64,000 bases of DNA from Ignavibacteriota bacterium. Its GTDB lineage: Bacteria; Bacteroidota; Ignavibacteria; Ignavibacteriales; Ignavibacteriaceae. A program made the position numbers and the translations under genes. Positions within the stretch are counted from its first letter, which is position 1. Every line of letters begins with the position of its first letter. The stretch is from the NCBI GenBank assembly GCA_013285425.1, contig CP053447.1:1432001-1496000 (forward strand), written 5' to 3'. The notes under the pieces are model-generated. The model made no database searches. It saw only the letters and a list, made by a program, of their open reading frames with translations, and had not been told where the DNA came from. This document shows, piece after piece, positions 28,246 through 37,659 of the stretch.

Positions 28246-30351
28246 TTAATACTTTAATAAGCTCTTTATGCCATTAAAAATCTCTTCACGATTCGGAAGA
28301 ATTTCATTTTCAAGTACGGGTGCATAAGGAATATGAGAATCTTTTGCACCAATACGTTTAACAGGCGCATCTAAATACTGGAAACAGTTATCAGCAATCT
28401 TTGCAGCAATTTCAGCTCCAAATCCAGCAAATAAAGTATCCTCGTGAATAATAATAACTTTATTAGTTTTCTTTACCGAGTTAAAAATTGTCTCTTCATC
28501 CAATGGAACAATTGTTCTCAAATCTATTACTTCAACAGAATAATTTTCATCTTCAAGTTTTTTTGCAGCCAGCATAGAATCCCAAAGAGAAACTCCCCAG
28601 GATACAACAGTAACATCAGTTCCTTCTTTTACTACCTTAGCTTTACCGAATGGCAATAAATAATTTTCATCGGGTTCAGGAGTAATAGCATAACTCTGTC
28701 TGTATAAACCTTTATGTTCACAAAACAACACCGGATCTTTAATTCTGCAGGCAGTTTTCAACAATCCCTTTGCATCAGCAGCATTGCTTGGAAATGCAAT
28801 TAAAATTCCGGGAATGTGTGCAAAAAAACTTTCGATACTTTGTGAATGACACAATCCGCCGTGAATATATCCGCCGACTGCAACCCGTGTAACAACAGGT
28901 GCAGACCATGCATTATTTGATCTGTATCTTATTGGTGCCAACTCATTTCGCATCTGCATAAAAGCAGGCCAGATATAATCTCCAAACTGAATTTCAACAA
29001 CAGGTTTCATTCCTGTTAAAGCCATTCCAATTGCCACACCCATTATGCTTGCTTCTGCAAGCGGAGAATTAAATACTCTTTTTCTGGTAAATCGTTCTGA
29101 CAGCCCTTTTGTTGCAGTAAACACACCGCCTTTTGCATCTTCAATATCTTCACCAAAGATGTACATATCGGGGTTTCTTTCCATCTCTTCATGAAGTGCA
29201 TGATTTATTGCATCAACCATTACAATTTTATCTCCAGACGGAGTTGAAGATTCATAATTAAGTGTTTCCTTAAATCCGCTTTCATCGAAAACAAAAGTTG
29301 CTGCATCTGTTGGTTTTGGGTCAGCAGCTTTTATTGCTTTCTCGGCTTCTTCATTGATTTCATCAATAGAATTCTGTTTTAATATATCAAATTCATTTTG
29401 TGTAATAATATTCTTGGAAATCAACAGCCGTGCAAATTTCTCAATCGGACATTGTTTTAAATCTTCCTCAAGCTCCTTCTTGTCTCTGTATTTTCTATGA
29501 TCGTCAGATGAAGAATGAGAATCCAATCTTACAACATCAGCTTCAATCAAAGCAGGACCTTTACCGGACTTAATATATTCAACTGCTTCCTGAACTTTTT
29601 CATAAGAAGTAATAAATTCTGTTCCATCAATTCTGGCTCTGAAAAGATTATGATATCCAGCCATCATCTGTGCAATAGAATTATCTTTTCCACCGCTTTG
29701 GTCCGAAACCTTTACTGAAATTGCATACCTGTTATTCTGAATAACAAAAAGTACCGGTAGTTTTTCTCTGCTTGCCCAATTAACAGCTTCGTGAAACTCA
29801 CCTTGTGAAGTAGTTCCTTCTCCGCTGCTAACATAAGCAACATTTTTTTCTCCCCGCTTTGCAATAGACATAGCAGCACCAACTGCCTGTAAAAACTGTG
29901 TACCTGTGGGTGAAGATTGAGAAGGCATATTAAAATTTCTTGCCCCCCAATGTGTCGGCATTTGTCTGCCTCCGCTTGAAGGGTCATCTATTTTTGCAAA
30001 GCTGCCAAGAAAAACTTCTTTAACAGATATTCCTGCAGTTATTATTGCAGCCATATCCCTGTAATACGGAAACAGCCAATCTTTCTTTGGATCAAGAGAT
30101 AAACCAATTGCTAACTGGATTGCTTCGTGACCGGAACTGGAAATATGGAAAAAAGTTTTTCCCTGTCTTAATAAATTCATTGCTTTGTTATTAATATTGC
30201 GGGCATTTAACATAGTTCTTAAAACATAAAGCAATTTATCCTTATCAAAACTCTCTTTGCCGATTTTAATCAAATCCTTTTTACCGTTAGTTGGCTTCAC
30301 TGAAGTTTTATCTTTCGATTTAGCCTGTGTTGAAGTGATATTTTTTGACAT
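28246..30351 (-). CDS. 2-oxoacid dehydrogenase E1, fused alpha and beta subunits
   Basis: 701 residues. The alpha half (about 35-355) has HISSSGHEAIQLAIG and the thiamine-diphosphate motif starting GEGTTSQGEFHEA (E replacing the usual D of GDG) and ending in QNN. The beta half (about 370-701) begins with KIVMVDAINHALHEEMERNP and EDIEDAKGGVF and ends PVKRIGAKDSHIPYAPVLEN. It decarboxylates a 2-oxo acid and passes the acyl group to the lipoyl domains of E2. Fused E1 alpha/beta proteins of this type are typical of Bacteroidota branched-chain or 2-oxoisovalerate dehydrogenases. AAAGGA precedes the ATG. Confidence 0.9.
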   Translation of the reverse strand: MSKNITSTQAKSKDKTSVKPTNGKKDLIKIGKESFDKDKLLYVLRTMLNARNINNKAMNLLRQGKTFFHISSSGHEAIQLAIGLSLDPKKDWLFPYYRDMAAIITAGISVKEVFLGSFAKIDDPSSGGRQMPTHWGARNFNMPSQSSPTGTQFLQAVGAAMSIAKRGEKNVAYVSSGEGTTSQGEFHEAVNWASREKLPVLFVIQNNRYAISVKVSDQSGGKDNSIAQMMAGYHNLFRARIDGTEFITSYEKVQEAVEYIKSGKGPALIEADVVRLDSHSSSDDHRKYRDKKELEEDLKQCPIEKFARLLISKNIITQNEFDILKQNSIDEINEEAEKAIKAADPKPTDAATFVFDESGFKETLNYESSTPSGDKIVMVDAINHALHEEMERNPDMYIFGEDIEDAKGGVFTATKGLSERFTRKRVFNSPLAEASIMGVAIGMALTGMKPVVEIQFGDYIWPAFMQMRNELAPIRYRSNNAWSAPVVTRVAVGGYIHGGLCHSQSIESFFAHIPGILIAFPSNAADAKGLLKTACRIKDPVLFCEHKGLYRQSYAITPEPDENYLLPFGKAKVVKEGTDVTVVSWGVSLWDSMLAAKKLEDENYSVEVIDLRTIVPLDEETIFNSVKKTNKVIIIHEDTLFAGFGAEIAAKIADNCFQYLDAPVKRIGAKDSHIPYAPVLENEILPNREEIFNGIKSLLKY

Positions 30352-30394
30352 TATATCCTTTTATTTTAAGATATTAAAATTGATATTTAATTAG

Positions 30395-31798
30395 TTAAAT
30401 ATGAATTGCCTCACCATAAGCATTAGCAGCAGCTTCCATTATTGATTCCGATAGTGTTGGATGAGCGTGAATAGTATTGATTATAGAATGTCCGGTAACT
30501 TCAATTGCACGCGCCAGAGCGACCTCAGCAATAAGCTCAGTTGCTTCACTTCCAATAATATGACCGCCAAGCAGTTCACCATATTTTGCATCAAAAATTA
30601 ATTTTACAAAACCTTCACGCTCACCTACCGCAAAAGCTTTTCCGCTTGCCATAAATGGAAATTTACCAATCTTTAATTCATATCCAAGTTCTTTTGCCTT
30701 TACTTCAGTTAAGCCGACACTTGCAACCTGCGGCTGACAGTAAGTACAACCGGGAATATTATCATAATCTATTTCCGGCTTATTTATTCCTTTTAACATT
30801 TCTACACAATGTATTCCTTCAGCAGAAGCAACATGAGCTAACCAAGGCGGACCAATCACATCTCCGATTGCATAAATATTCGGAATATTTGTCCGGTAGT
30901 TTTTCTTATCAACCTTTATATGATTTTTAAATAACTCAATTCCTAATTCTTCTAATCCAAAACCTTCAACATTACCAGTCACTCCAATTGCACTTAAAAC
31001 TTTATCAGCAGACAATTCTTTTCTTTGTCCATTTTGATTGATAGTTACATTAACTTTTTGACCTTTGACTTCAGCTTTCTCTACTGTTGTTCTGGTATAG
31101 ATTTCAATTCCTCTTTTCTTGAAACTTTTCTCAAGTGTCTGAGATACTTCTTTATCTTCAACAGGCAGAATATTTTCGAGCATTTCAATTATCGTTACTT
31201 TAGTTCCAAGGACAGAATAGAAATAAGCAAACTCAATTCCGATTGCACCGGCTCCAATAATAATAAGCTCTTTTGGCTGTTCAGCAAGATTCATTGCTTC
31301 AGTACTTGTAATAATATTCTTTCTATCAATTGGAATATTTGGAAGAGTTTTTGGGCGGGCACCGGTTGCAATTATTATATTGTCAGCCGTAACAGAAAAA
31401 GAATTTTTTCCATCTTTATCCAAAATCTGTATCTGATTTTGACTGATCAGTTTGCCAAAACCACGAATTCGTTCAATTTTATTTTTCTTAATTAACAGCT
31501 CAACGTTTTTTGTGATTCTATCAGAGATGTCGCGGCTTCTCTTAATTATTTCGTTAAAATTAAATGAAAGCTCCTTTGCGTATAAACCAAAATCTTTTCC
31601 ATGATTTTTAATGCTATCGTAAATCTCAGCATTTTTTAAAAGTGATTTTGTTGGGATACAACCCCAGTTTAAACAAATTCCGCCCAAATTATCTTTATCA
31701 ATTACCACTGCCCTAAAGCCTAATTGCGCTGCTCTGATAGCTGCAACATATCCACCCGGACCTCCACCAAGAATGGCTATCTGATAATTATCTGACAT
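30395..31798 (-). CDS. lpdA: Dihydrolipoamide dehydrogenase (E3)
   Basis: 467 residues from ATG 31798, chosen over an upstream start at 31837 because AAGG lies about ten bases ahead and the FAD-binding strand (YQIAILGGGPGGYVAAIRAA) follows directly. The redox-active disulfide is in LGGICLNWGCIPTKSLL, the NAD-binding fold has IIIGAGAIGIEFAYFYSVLG, and the dimer-interface catalytic pair is in HAHPTLSE. It reoxidises dihydrolipoyl E2 using NAD. First gene of the E3-E1-E2 operon, 43 bases before E1. Confidence 0.95.
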   Translation of the reverse strand: MSDNYQIAILGGGPGGYVAAIRAAQLGFRAVVIDKDNLGGICLNWGCIPTKSLLKNAEIYDSIKNHGKDFGLYAKELSFNFNEIIKRSRDISDRITKNVELLIKKNKIERIRGFGKLISQNQIQILDKDGKNSFSVTADNIIIATGARPKTLPNIPIDRKNIITSTEAMNLAEQPKELIIIGAGAIGIEFAYFYSVLGTKVTIIEMLENILPVEDKEVSQTLEKSFKKRGIEIYTRTTVEKAEVKGQKVNVTINQNGQRKELSADKVLSAIGVTGNVEGFGLEELGIELFKNHIKVDKKNYRTNIPNIYAIGDVIGPPWLAHVASAEGIHCVEMLKGINKPEIDYDNIPGCTYCQPQVASVGLTEVKAKELGYELKIGKFPFMASGKAFAVGEREGFVKLIFDAKYGELLGGHIIGSEATELIAEVALARAIEVTGHSIINTIHAHPTLSESIMEAAANAYGEAIHI

Positions 31799-31834
31799 AT
31801 TTTTTTTAACCTTGATTAGTTGATATCTGTAATC

Positions 31835-31842
31835 CAAATATA
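31835..31842 (-). promoter_or_regulatory. Possible Bacteroidota-type -7 element of lpdA
   Basis: TATATTTG on the minus strand fits the TAnnTTTG consensus of Bacteroidota promoters and lies 37 bases ahead of the lpdA ATG. A T-rich TTTT stands 18 bases further upstream, in place of the TTTG -33 element. A single match by eye; weak. Confidence 0.35.
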
Positions 31843-32408
31843 GGCAGTACTATTAGAAAATAAAAAGTAATAGGTCACTTTTTCTACTGACTATCATGAA
31901 ATTAAATCTCAGCTCAATTTGATTTCTTTCATCTAAAATAAAAAATATTTTTATCTGGGTTCTTAATTATCTTCAACAGTCTTGGCAAGTTATAAAGATT
32001 AAGATTTGTTTATTGAGTGAAATCTGAACTCCTCATCAAAATTAAAATTCAATTTTATCCAAATACTACAGTTGGATTATCAAAAAAATTTATACTTAAA
32101 AATTATTGATATGAGTTTCTTTAATCTCATTTTTAAGAGCTTCATTTTGCTAAAACTCAAATGAAAACTTACTTGAAATCTCGTCCTACATATTTCTCGC
32201 TGAAATACGCCAAAATTATCATTCTTAATACTAACAATTATTGATTCCCATAAATGGAGAGGATTATTCATAGTTCTTAATTTTGATAAAGACAAATTTA
32301 GCAATCCTTTATAATTGTCAAAAAAAATGCTTGTTATTTCAAATTATCAATGGCATAAAGCTTGAATAATTTGTACATCTAATTTCTAGTAACCACTAAG
32401 GTAATAAA
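31843..32408. other. Divergent intergenic region, about 570 bases
   Basis: It separates lpdA (minus) from the cytochrome gene (plus) and must hold both promoters. A 74-codon minus-strand open frame (32080-32304) has no recognisable domain, no ribosome-binding site and low-complexity composition, so I do not call it a gene. No RNA gene or hairpin terminator was found. Confidence 0.5.
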
Positions 32409-33794
32409 ATGAAAAAATTACTATTAATCCTTATAATCCCAACATTCTCATTGTTTATGGGATGCTCAGAAGATAAAGAAGAACAACCGATTGACATTTC
32501 ATTAAAGTCAGTTGCATCATGCGAAGGCTGTCATACAAACTATGCACACCTGAAAGAAGTCTATACTCCTGACCCTCCATCTTCAGGTGGAGGCGGATGC
32601 GGAGGCGAAGCTCCACATTATGAACCTTATGATAGAGTTTTTATGGGAGGTTCAGGTTATGCAGATTTTAAAAGTGATCCGCACGGAAAAATCCCTTGTA
32701 CTGCCTGCCACAATGGAGTGGATAATACGGCTGATAAAAATCTTGCACACTCAGGAGATTTTTTAGTTAAACCATCATTAGACGCAGTTAAGAAATGCGG
32801 AAGTTGTCATGCTGATATAGCAAGCAAATCAGTAAATAATATTCATCAGGGATGGGGGCAAAAAAATATGGTTTGCCAGAGAGCTGGTTTGGGAAATGTG
32901 CCTGGCGGATTTGATTTATTAAGTCAAACCATGAAAGATGGATATACTGAAAATTGCGGAAAGTGTCATGCAACTTGTGGTGATTGCCATATAAACAGAC
33001 CAAAAGCCGGAGGCGGCGGTCTTTATGCTTCACATAGTTTTTTCAAAACACCCAATATGGTTGATCATTGTACAACTTGCCATGTAAGCCGCGGTGGTCA
33101 TGCTTATTTTGGTGTCGCTGCTGGAACAGTACCTGATGCTCACCTAACAAAAGCAGGATTTAATTGTATGAGTTGTCATACAAAACACGAAATTCATGGT
33201 GATGGTGTAATGTATGATATGAGATATAAATATCCTGAGTTACCAAAATGTACCAATTGCCATTCAGGTTTAAAAAATTCAAATGCGTACCACACTGCTC
33301 ATTTAAACACTTTTAGCTGTTATACCTGTCATTCACAGGATTATAATAATTGCGGCAGCTGCCATGTTGGAAGTCTTGAAGGTGCAAGAATCCATTCTTA
33401 TCAGGGTTATAAGATCGGAATAAATCCAATTCCACAAACAAAACCACAATATAAATTTTCTTTATTAAGAAGATCGTTAATGGCTCCGGACAGCTGGCAG
33501 AATTATGGAATAGCACTTTTATCTAACTTTAGTGCTGCACCTACTTATAAATACACAACTCCTCATAATATTATTAAGATAACTAGCCGGACTGGTTACA
33601 AAGATACAAATGGACAGTGGCAAACAAACACAACCTGTTATGAGGGCTGTCATATAATTAAACAAAGTGACGGCACATTCAAGAATAAGGAATTATACTT
33701 ATTCGATTCGGATAATATTGAAACCTGGGAAAAAAATTCTAATGGACATATAATTGTAGATGGAAAACTACCAGCGAGCTGGCAAGTTAATTAG
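32409..33794 (+). CDS. Multiheme c-type cytochrome lipoprotein (ten CxxCH plus one CX3CH)
   Basis: 461 residues. Lipoprotein signal with lipobox cysteine C19 followed by SEDKEE, an acidic stretch like the surface lipoprotein export signal of Bacteroidota. Ten CxxCH heme sites: C38, C97, C130, C183, C190, C221, C253, C281, C304 and C315 (first Cys). An eleventh, C410-YEG-CH415, has the expanded CX3CH spacing. Hemes four and five are separated by only two residues (CGKCHATCGDCH), suggesting tightly stacked hemes. A GGGGCGG insert follows heme one. It probably carries electrons at the outer membrane. A double-rhodanese lipoprotein follows 42 bases later. The exact family is not recognised. AAGG precedes the ATG. 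Confidence 0.85.
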   Translation: MKKLLLILIIPTFSLFMGCSEDKEEQPIDISLKSVASCEGCHTNYAHLKEVYTPDPPSSGGGGCGGEAPHYEPYDRVFMGGSGYADFKSDPHGKIPCTACHNGVDNTADKNLAHSGDFLVKPSLDAVKKCGSCHADIASKSVNNIHQGWGQKNMVCQRAGLGNVPGGFDLLSQTMKDGYTENCGKCHATCGDCHINRPKAGGGGLYASHSFFKTPNMVDHCTTCHVSRGGHAYFGVAAGTVPDAHLTKAGFNCMSCHTKHEIHGDGVMYDMRYKYPELPKCTNCHSGLKNSNAYHTAHLNTFSCYTCHSQDYNNCGSCHVGSLEGARIHSYQGYKIGINPIPQTKPQYKFSLLRRSLMAPDSWQNYGIALLSNFSAAPTYKYTTPHNIIKITSRTGYKDTNGQWQTNTTCYEGCHIIKQSDGTFKNKELYLFDSDNIETWEKNSNGHIIVDGKLPASWQVN

Positions 33795-33836
33795 AAAATA
33801 AAAATAATTATCAAACAATAATCTGGAGATCAAAAA

Positions 33837-34835
33837 ATGAAAGAAAGAAAACTCAATTTAATGTTTTACTTTTTTATCGCACTAACATTTGCATTCATTA
33901 ACATCAGTTGCAGTGATGATAAAGAAGATCCGGTAACCCCGCCTACAATCAGCGAAAGCGAAGAACTTGTAAAATATCTTGAAGGATCTGATGGAGGTTA
34001 CATAAATAACGCAATACCTGCTATTATTTCTGCTTCTACTGTTAACACAGATATTTTAGCTGGTACGGATATTACTATAATTGATGTCAGAGGCGCTAAT
34101 GATTTTGCTGCCGGTCATATACCAGGTGCGGTAAATGTTGAAATTAAAGATATTGTTACTTATTATAAAAACAACAACTTGTCATCAAAAGCCAAAGTTA
34201 TAATCACCTGCTATACTGGTCAATCTGCGGGTTTAGCCGTTGCTGCTTTAAGATTATCAAAATTTTCAAATGTGTATAGCTTAAAATGGGGAATGTGCAG
34301 CTGGGCATATCCAACAAGCTGGAACAATGCAAAAACCTATGGTCAAACAAATCCAATTACAAAACAAACAACTGCAAATGCTAAAAATCCTGCAGGAAAT
34401 CTTCCAACTTTATCAACAGGTAAAAATACAGGTGCAGAAATATTCGAAAGCAGATTAACAACTGTTTTGAATGAAGGATATTCAGTAATCGGTATTACCC
34501 GCGAAACTATTTTTGCCAATTTGAGCAATTATTATATAATAAATTATTGGCCTGTTGCTGAGTACGATCAGGGTCATATCGAAGGAGCTATTCAATACAC
34601 TCCAAAGAATGATTTAAAATTAGCTAATTACTTAAAAACTCTTCCTATTAACAAAACTATTGTTGTTTATTGTTATACCGGTCAAACTTCAGCTCAGATT
34701 GCTTCGTTCTTAAGAATACTTGGTTATGATGCAAAGTCACTTCAATTTGGTGCAAACAGATTGTTTTATGACACTATGCCAGGTTCAAAGTGGGATGAAG
34801 CCACAGAATGTATGAATTATCCAGTTGTTCAATAA
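33837..34835 (+). CDS. Double rhodanese-domain lipoprotein
   Basis: 332 residues. Lipobox NISC with C25, then SDDKED, again a surface-export-like acidic run. First rhodanese domain: IIDVRGANDFAAGHIPGAVN and active-site loop CYTGQSA (C125). Second: NYWPVAEYDQGHIEGAIQY and CYTGQTSA (C279). Both catalytic cysteines are kept, unusual because many tandem rhodaneses keep only one. A cysteine in WGMCSWAY (C154) is extra. Rhodaneses carry a persulfide and move sulfane sulfur. Sharing an operon with the multiheme cytochrome suggests sulfur oxidation or reduction at the surface, which is inference. GGAG lies 11 bases before the ATG. Confidence 0.9.
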   Translation: MKERKLNLMFYFFIALTFAFINISCSDDKEDPVTPPTISESEELVKYLEGSDGGYINNAIPAIISASTVNTDILAGTDITIIDVRGANDFAAGHIPGAVNVEIKDIVTYYKNNNLSSKAKVIITCYTGQSAGLAVAALRLSKFSNVYSLKWGMCSWAYPTSWNNAKTYGQTNPITKQTTANAKNPAGNLPTLSTGKNTGAEIFESRLTTVLNEGYSVIGITRETIFANLSNYYIINYWPVAEYDQGHIEGAIQYTPKNDLKLANYLKTLPINKTIVVYCYTGQTSAQIASFLRILGYDAKSLQFGANRLFYDTMPGSKWDEATECMNYPVVQ

Positions 34836-34850
34836 TTTTAGTTACCAGAA

Positions 34851-34882
34851 AAAAAGCCTGAAGAAATTTCTTCAGGCTTTTT
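34851..34882 (+). terminator. Strong bidirectional terminator after the cytochrome-rhodanese operon
   Basis: A perfect 22-base palindrome (arms GCCTGAAGAAA and TTTCTTCAGGC, 34856-34877) flanked by A5 on the left and T5 on the right, so it could stop transcription from both sides, including from the minus-strand bacterioferritin gene. Confidence 0.9.
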
Positions 34883-34920
34883 CATTTTAATGCAATAGTT
34901 TTATTTACCAACGTTTCAAA

Positions 34921-35418
34921 CTAATCAACAGCTTTACCTTGTGAAATATTTTTACTTCTTTCAATAGACTGCAGTGCAAGATATCTGTCACCAAACTTTT
35001 TAAGATTATCTGTCTCAACATCATATTGATCATAATGTCTTTCTTCATCTGCAACCAGACTTTCAAATAGCTGTTTGGTCATTGAATCTGCATTTGCTGA
35101 GGCTTCATTTGCCCATAGATTATATTCATGAGCACTTTCCTGCTCCATTTGTGCTGCCTTCGCAAGCATCTTTTCCGGATCTTTAATCTGTTCTACCTTG
35201 CCGCCAACTTTCATCTCAACTTCGCCTTTAAGAAATAAAATTCTTTCTGCAAGTTTTTCAACATGTATCATCTCTTCAATCGCGGTTTTTTTAAATAAAC
35301 CTGCAAGTAAATCATATCCCTGATCATCCAATAAAAAGTGGAAATACATATATTGGTGAACAGCGTAAAGCTCATCTGCAACTGCTTTGTTTAACAGTTC
35401 AATACTTTTTTCGAACAT
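34921..35418 (-). CDS. bfr: Bacterioferritin
   Basis: 165 residues, four-helix ferritin fold. All six ferroxidase ligands are present at E16, E49, H52, E92, E125 and H128, each two less than in Escherichia coli Bfr. M50, the counterpart of the heme-binding Met52, is also conserved (EEMIHVEKLAERILFLKG). It oxidises and stores iron as a 24-mer in the cytoplasm. The gene is alone, bounded by the palindromic terminator downstream and about 100 bases upstream. Its nearness to the heme-rich operon may be coincidental. Confidence 0.92.
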   Translation of the reverse strand: MFEKSIELLNKAVADELYAVHQYMYFHFLLDDQGYDLLAGLFKKTAIEEMIHVEKLAERILFLKGEVEMKVGGKVEQIKDPEKMLAKAAQMEQESAHEYNLWANEASANADSMTKQLFESLVADEERHYDQYDVETDNLKKFGDRYLALQSIERSKNISQGKAVD

Positions 35419-35527
35419 AATATTTTCTCCTTAATATTTTTTAATTAGTTAACTGAAATTTACAAAATAAATTCTGGATTTCTAATCTGATAATTATGTG
35501 GTATCACAAAAGTTATGAATTGTTTGA

Positions 35528-36238
35528 TCAGCTAAGGTTATCAAGCAGCATAAAGCTGCTGGCTCTGTTTGATTTTGTTGTTTCAAAATTCTTATGCTCA
35601 TATTTACATATTTCAACTAAAAGACAAATTGAACATATTGGTTTCTGAGCTTTGCAAATTTCTCTGCCTAGCCTGATTAAATTTGTGTGAAATGAATGTG
35701 CTGTTCCTACAGGCAGCTTATTTAACAAAGAAAAAAAAGTTTTTTCCGGACTTTTGGTTTTTACAAGTCCTATCCGATTCAATGTTCTGTGTACATGAGT
35801 ATCAACCGGGCAGACATTTCTATCAAGAGAAAAAAGCAAAACACAACTAGCTGTTTTTACACCAACACCTTTATAAGATGTAAGCTCATTAAGAATATCT
35901 TCGTTTGATACTTTTTTAATATATCTTAAAGAAACTTTACTTTGTGTTTTCTTTAAGTTCTTAAGTAATTCGTATATAGCATTTGATTTTTGTTTCCCAA
36001 GTCCGGCAATTTTAATATACTTTTCAATTTGAAATGGCTTGAGCAATGCAAGTTCATCCCAGGTCTTAAAATTATCTTTAAGATTTCTGTATGCTTTATA
36101 TGAATTATTATCATTTGTGTTTTGTGAAAGTATGGTTCCGATAATTGTATCAAGCGGATCAGGAAGTTTTTTTGCTTTTGGCGGTACCCCGAAATGCTCT
36201 ATTAAAAGCTTGTTTATTATTTCTATTTTGTTCGTCAT
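35528..36238 (-). CDS. nth: Endonuclease III / HhH-GPD DNA glycosylase
   Basis: About 236 residues from ATG 36238 (MTNKIEIINKLL); a longer frame to 36313 would run into the divergent neighbour and adds a non-conserved leader. The helix-hairpin-helix with catalytic lysine is LTSYKGVGVKTASCVLLF, and the catalytic aspartate lies in PVDTHVHR. The 4Fe-4S motif C-X6-C-X2-C-X5-C is complete near the C-terminus (CKAQKPICSICLLVEIC). It removes oxidised pyrimidines in base-excision repair. The 65 bases between its start and the plus-strand mutase gene contain both promoters. Confidence 0.9.
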   Translation of the reverse strand: MTNKIEIINKLLIEHFGVPPKAKKLPDPLDTIIGTILSQNTNDNNSYKAYRNLKDNFKTWDELALLKPFQIEKYIKIAGLGKQKSNAIYELLKNLKKTQSKVSLRYIKKVSNEDILNELTSYKGVGVKTASCVLLFSLDRNVCPVDTHVHRTLNRIGLVKTKSPEKTFFSLLNKLPVGTAHSFHTNLIRLGREICKAQKPICSICLLVEICKYEHKNFETTKSNRASSFMLLDNLS

Positions 36239-36303
36239 TATAAATCTAACTGCAAAGATATTCATATTAATTGTTATTTTAGCAAAAATATTTTGGAGTT
36301 TTA

Positions 36304-37659
36304 ATGTCAACACTTATGGTAAGCATTTCCGGTATCAGAGGAATTGTTGGTGATGGACTTGATCCTGAAGTGATAGTTGATTACGTAAATGCATATTCAA
36401 AATTTATCGGCAGTGGTAAGGTTGTTGTTGGACGTGATGCACGAATAACAGGTGAAATGGTTAATCAGATAGTAACTGGTACACTGTTATCAAACGGCAT
36501 CGATGTAGTTGATATTGGAATTTGTCCGACACCAACTGTTCAATTCACAGTTAAATCTTTAAAAGCCGATGGTGGAATTGCAATTTCTGCAAGCCACAAT
36601 CCAAATGAATGGAATGCATTAAAATTACTTAATAGCACCGGACAATTTATGTCTCCGGATGAGCATGAAGAGATGAAGAAATTTCTTAATGTTAATCCAT
36701 TATACAAAAGTTGGGACAAAATTGGGAAGAGGACTGTTTTAACAGATGCAATTAAAAATCATGTTAATGCTATCCTAAAACTCCCGGTCATTGATGTCGA
36801 TAAAATCAAAAAGAAAAACTATAAAGTAGTTGCTGATTGTGTTAACGGTGCGGGAGCATTTTGTATCCCTGATTTATTAAAGTCATTTGGATGTGAAGTA
36901 ATTGAACTTAATTGCGAAAAGACCGGTATATTTCCGCGGTTACCTGAACCATTACCTGAAAATTTAACTGAAACAATAAAGGCAGTTAAAACACATAATG
37001 CAGATTTTGCGGTTGTTGTTGATCCTGATGTTGACAGGCTTGTATTAATCACAGACAAAGGAGAACCATTTGTTGAGGAAAACACAGTTACAATTGCAAT
37101 TGATTTTGTACTGAGTAAGATAAGTGGTAATGCAGTGGTTAATTTTTCCACCAGCAGATCGGTTGATGATATTGCTAAAAAATATAATTCTAATGTTTTC
37201 CGCTCCCCTGTCGGTGAAGCAAATGTTGTAAAAAAGATGAAAGAAGTTAATGCAGTTATTGGCGGCGAAGGAAGCGGCGGTGTAATTTATCCCCCTTTAC
37301 ATTATGGAAGAGATGCTTTAATTGGAATTGCTATTGCACTTCAATATCTGACTGATTCAAACAAAAAGCTCTCTGAGATTAAGGACATTCTGCCCCAGTA
37401 TTATATTTCGAAAAAGAAAATTGAGCTGAATAAGGTTTCACCTGATTCGGTAATAAGCAAGCTAACTGAGAAATATTCAATCGAAAAAATAAATACTGAA
37501 GATGGACTGCGGATAGATTTCGATGATCACTGGGTTCATTTCAGAAAATCAAATACTGAACCAATAATAAGAATAATAACAGAAGCAAAAACTCAATCGT
37601 ATTCAGAAGAGTTGTCGAATAATTATTTTAACGAGATTAAAAATTTAATGAAGCTTTGA
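36304..37659 (+). CDS. glmM: Phosphoglucosamine mutase / phosphomannomutase family enzyme
   Basis: 451 residues. The phospho-serine is in ISASHNPNEWNALKLL (S97), the metal loop in DPDVDRL (D240, D242, D244), the sugar-binding loop in GGEGSGGVIYP and the phosphate-binding loop in RKSNTEPIIRI. The start MVSISGIRGIVGDGLDPE is typical of GlmM-like enzymes, which make glucosamine-1-phosphate for peptidoglycan. A phosphomannomutase/phosphoglucomutase role cannot be excluded, particularly as a PGI/PMI gene is present elsewhere in the window. GGAG precedes the ATG. The last 15 bases overlap the converging DUF58 gene. Confidence 0.85.
   Translation: MSTLMVSISGIRGIVGDGLDPEVIVDYVNAYSKFIGSGKVVVGRDARITGEMVNQIVTGTLLSNGIDVVDIGICPTPTVQFTVKSLKADGGIAISASHNPNEWNALKLLNSTGQFMSPDEHEEMKKFLNVNPLYKSWDKIGKRTVLTDAIKNHVNAILKLPVIDVDKIKKKNYKVVADCVNGAGAFCIPDLLKSFGCEVIELNCEKTGIFPRLPEPLPENLTETIKAVKTHNADFAVVVDPDVDRLVLITDKGEPFVEENTVTIAIDFVLSKISGNAVVNFSTSRSVDDIAKKYNSNVFRSPVGEANVVKKMKEVNAVIGGEGSGGVIYPPLHYGRDALIGIAIALQYLTDSNKKLSEIKDILPQYYISKKKIELNKVSPDSVISKLTEKYSIEKINTEDGLRIDFDDHWVHFRKSNTEPIIRIITEAKTQSYSEELSNNYFNEIKNLMKL

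Noticed and set aside
31025..31495. 156-codon plus-strand frame
   Set aside because: It lies antisense inside lpdA, which is well supported by family motifs.
32080..32304. 74-codon minus-strand frame in the lpdA-cytochrome gap
   Set aside because: Low complexity, no domain, no ribosome-binding site.
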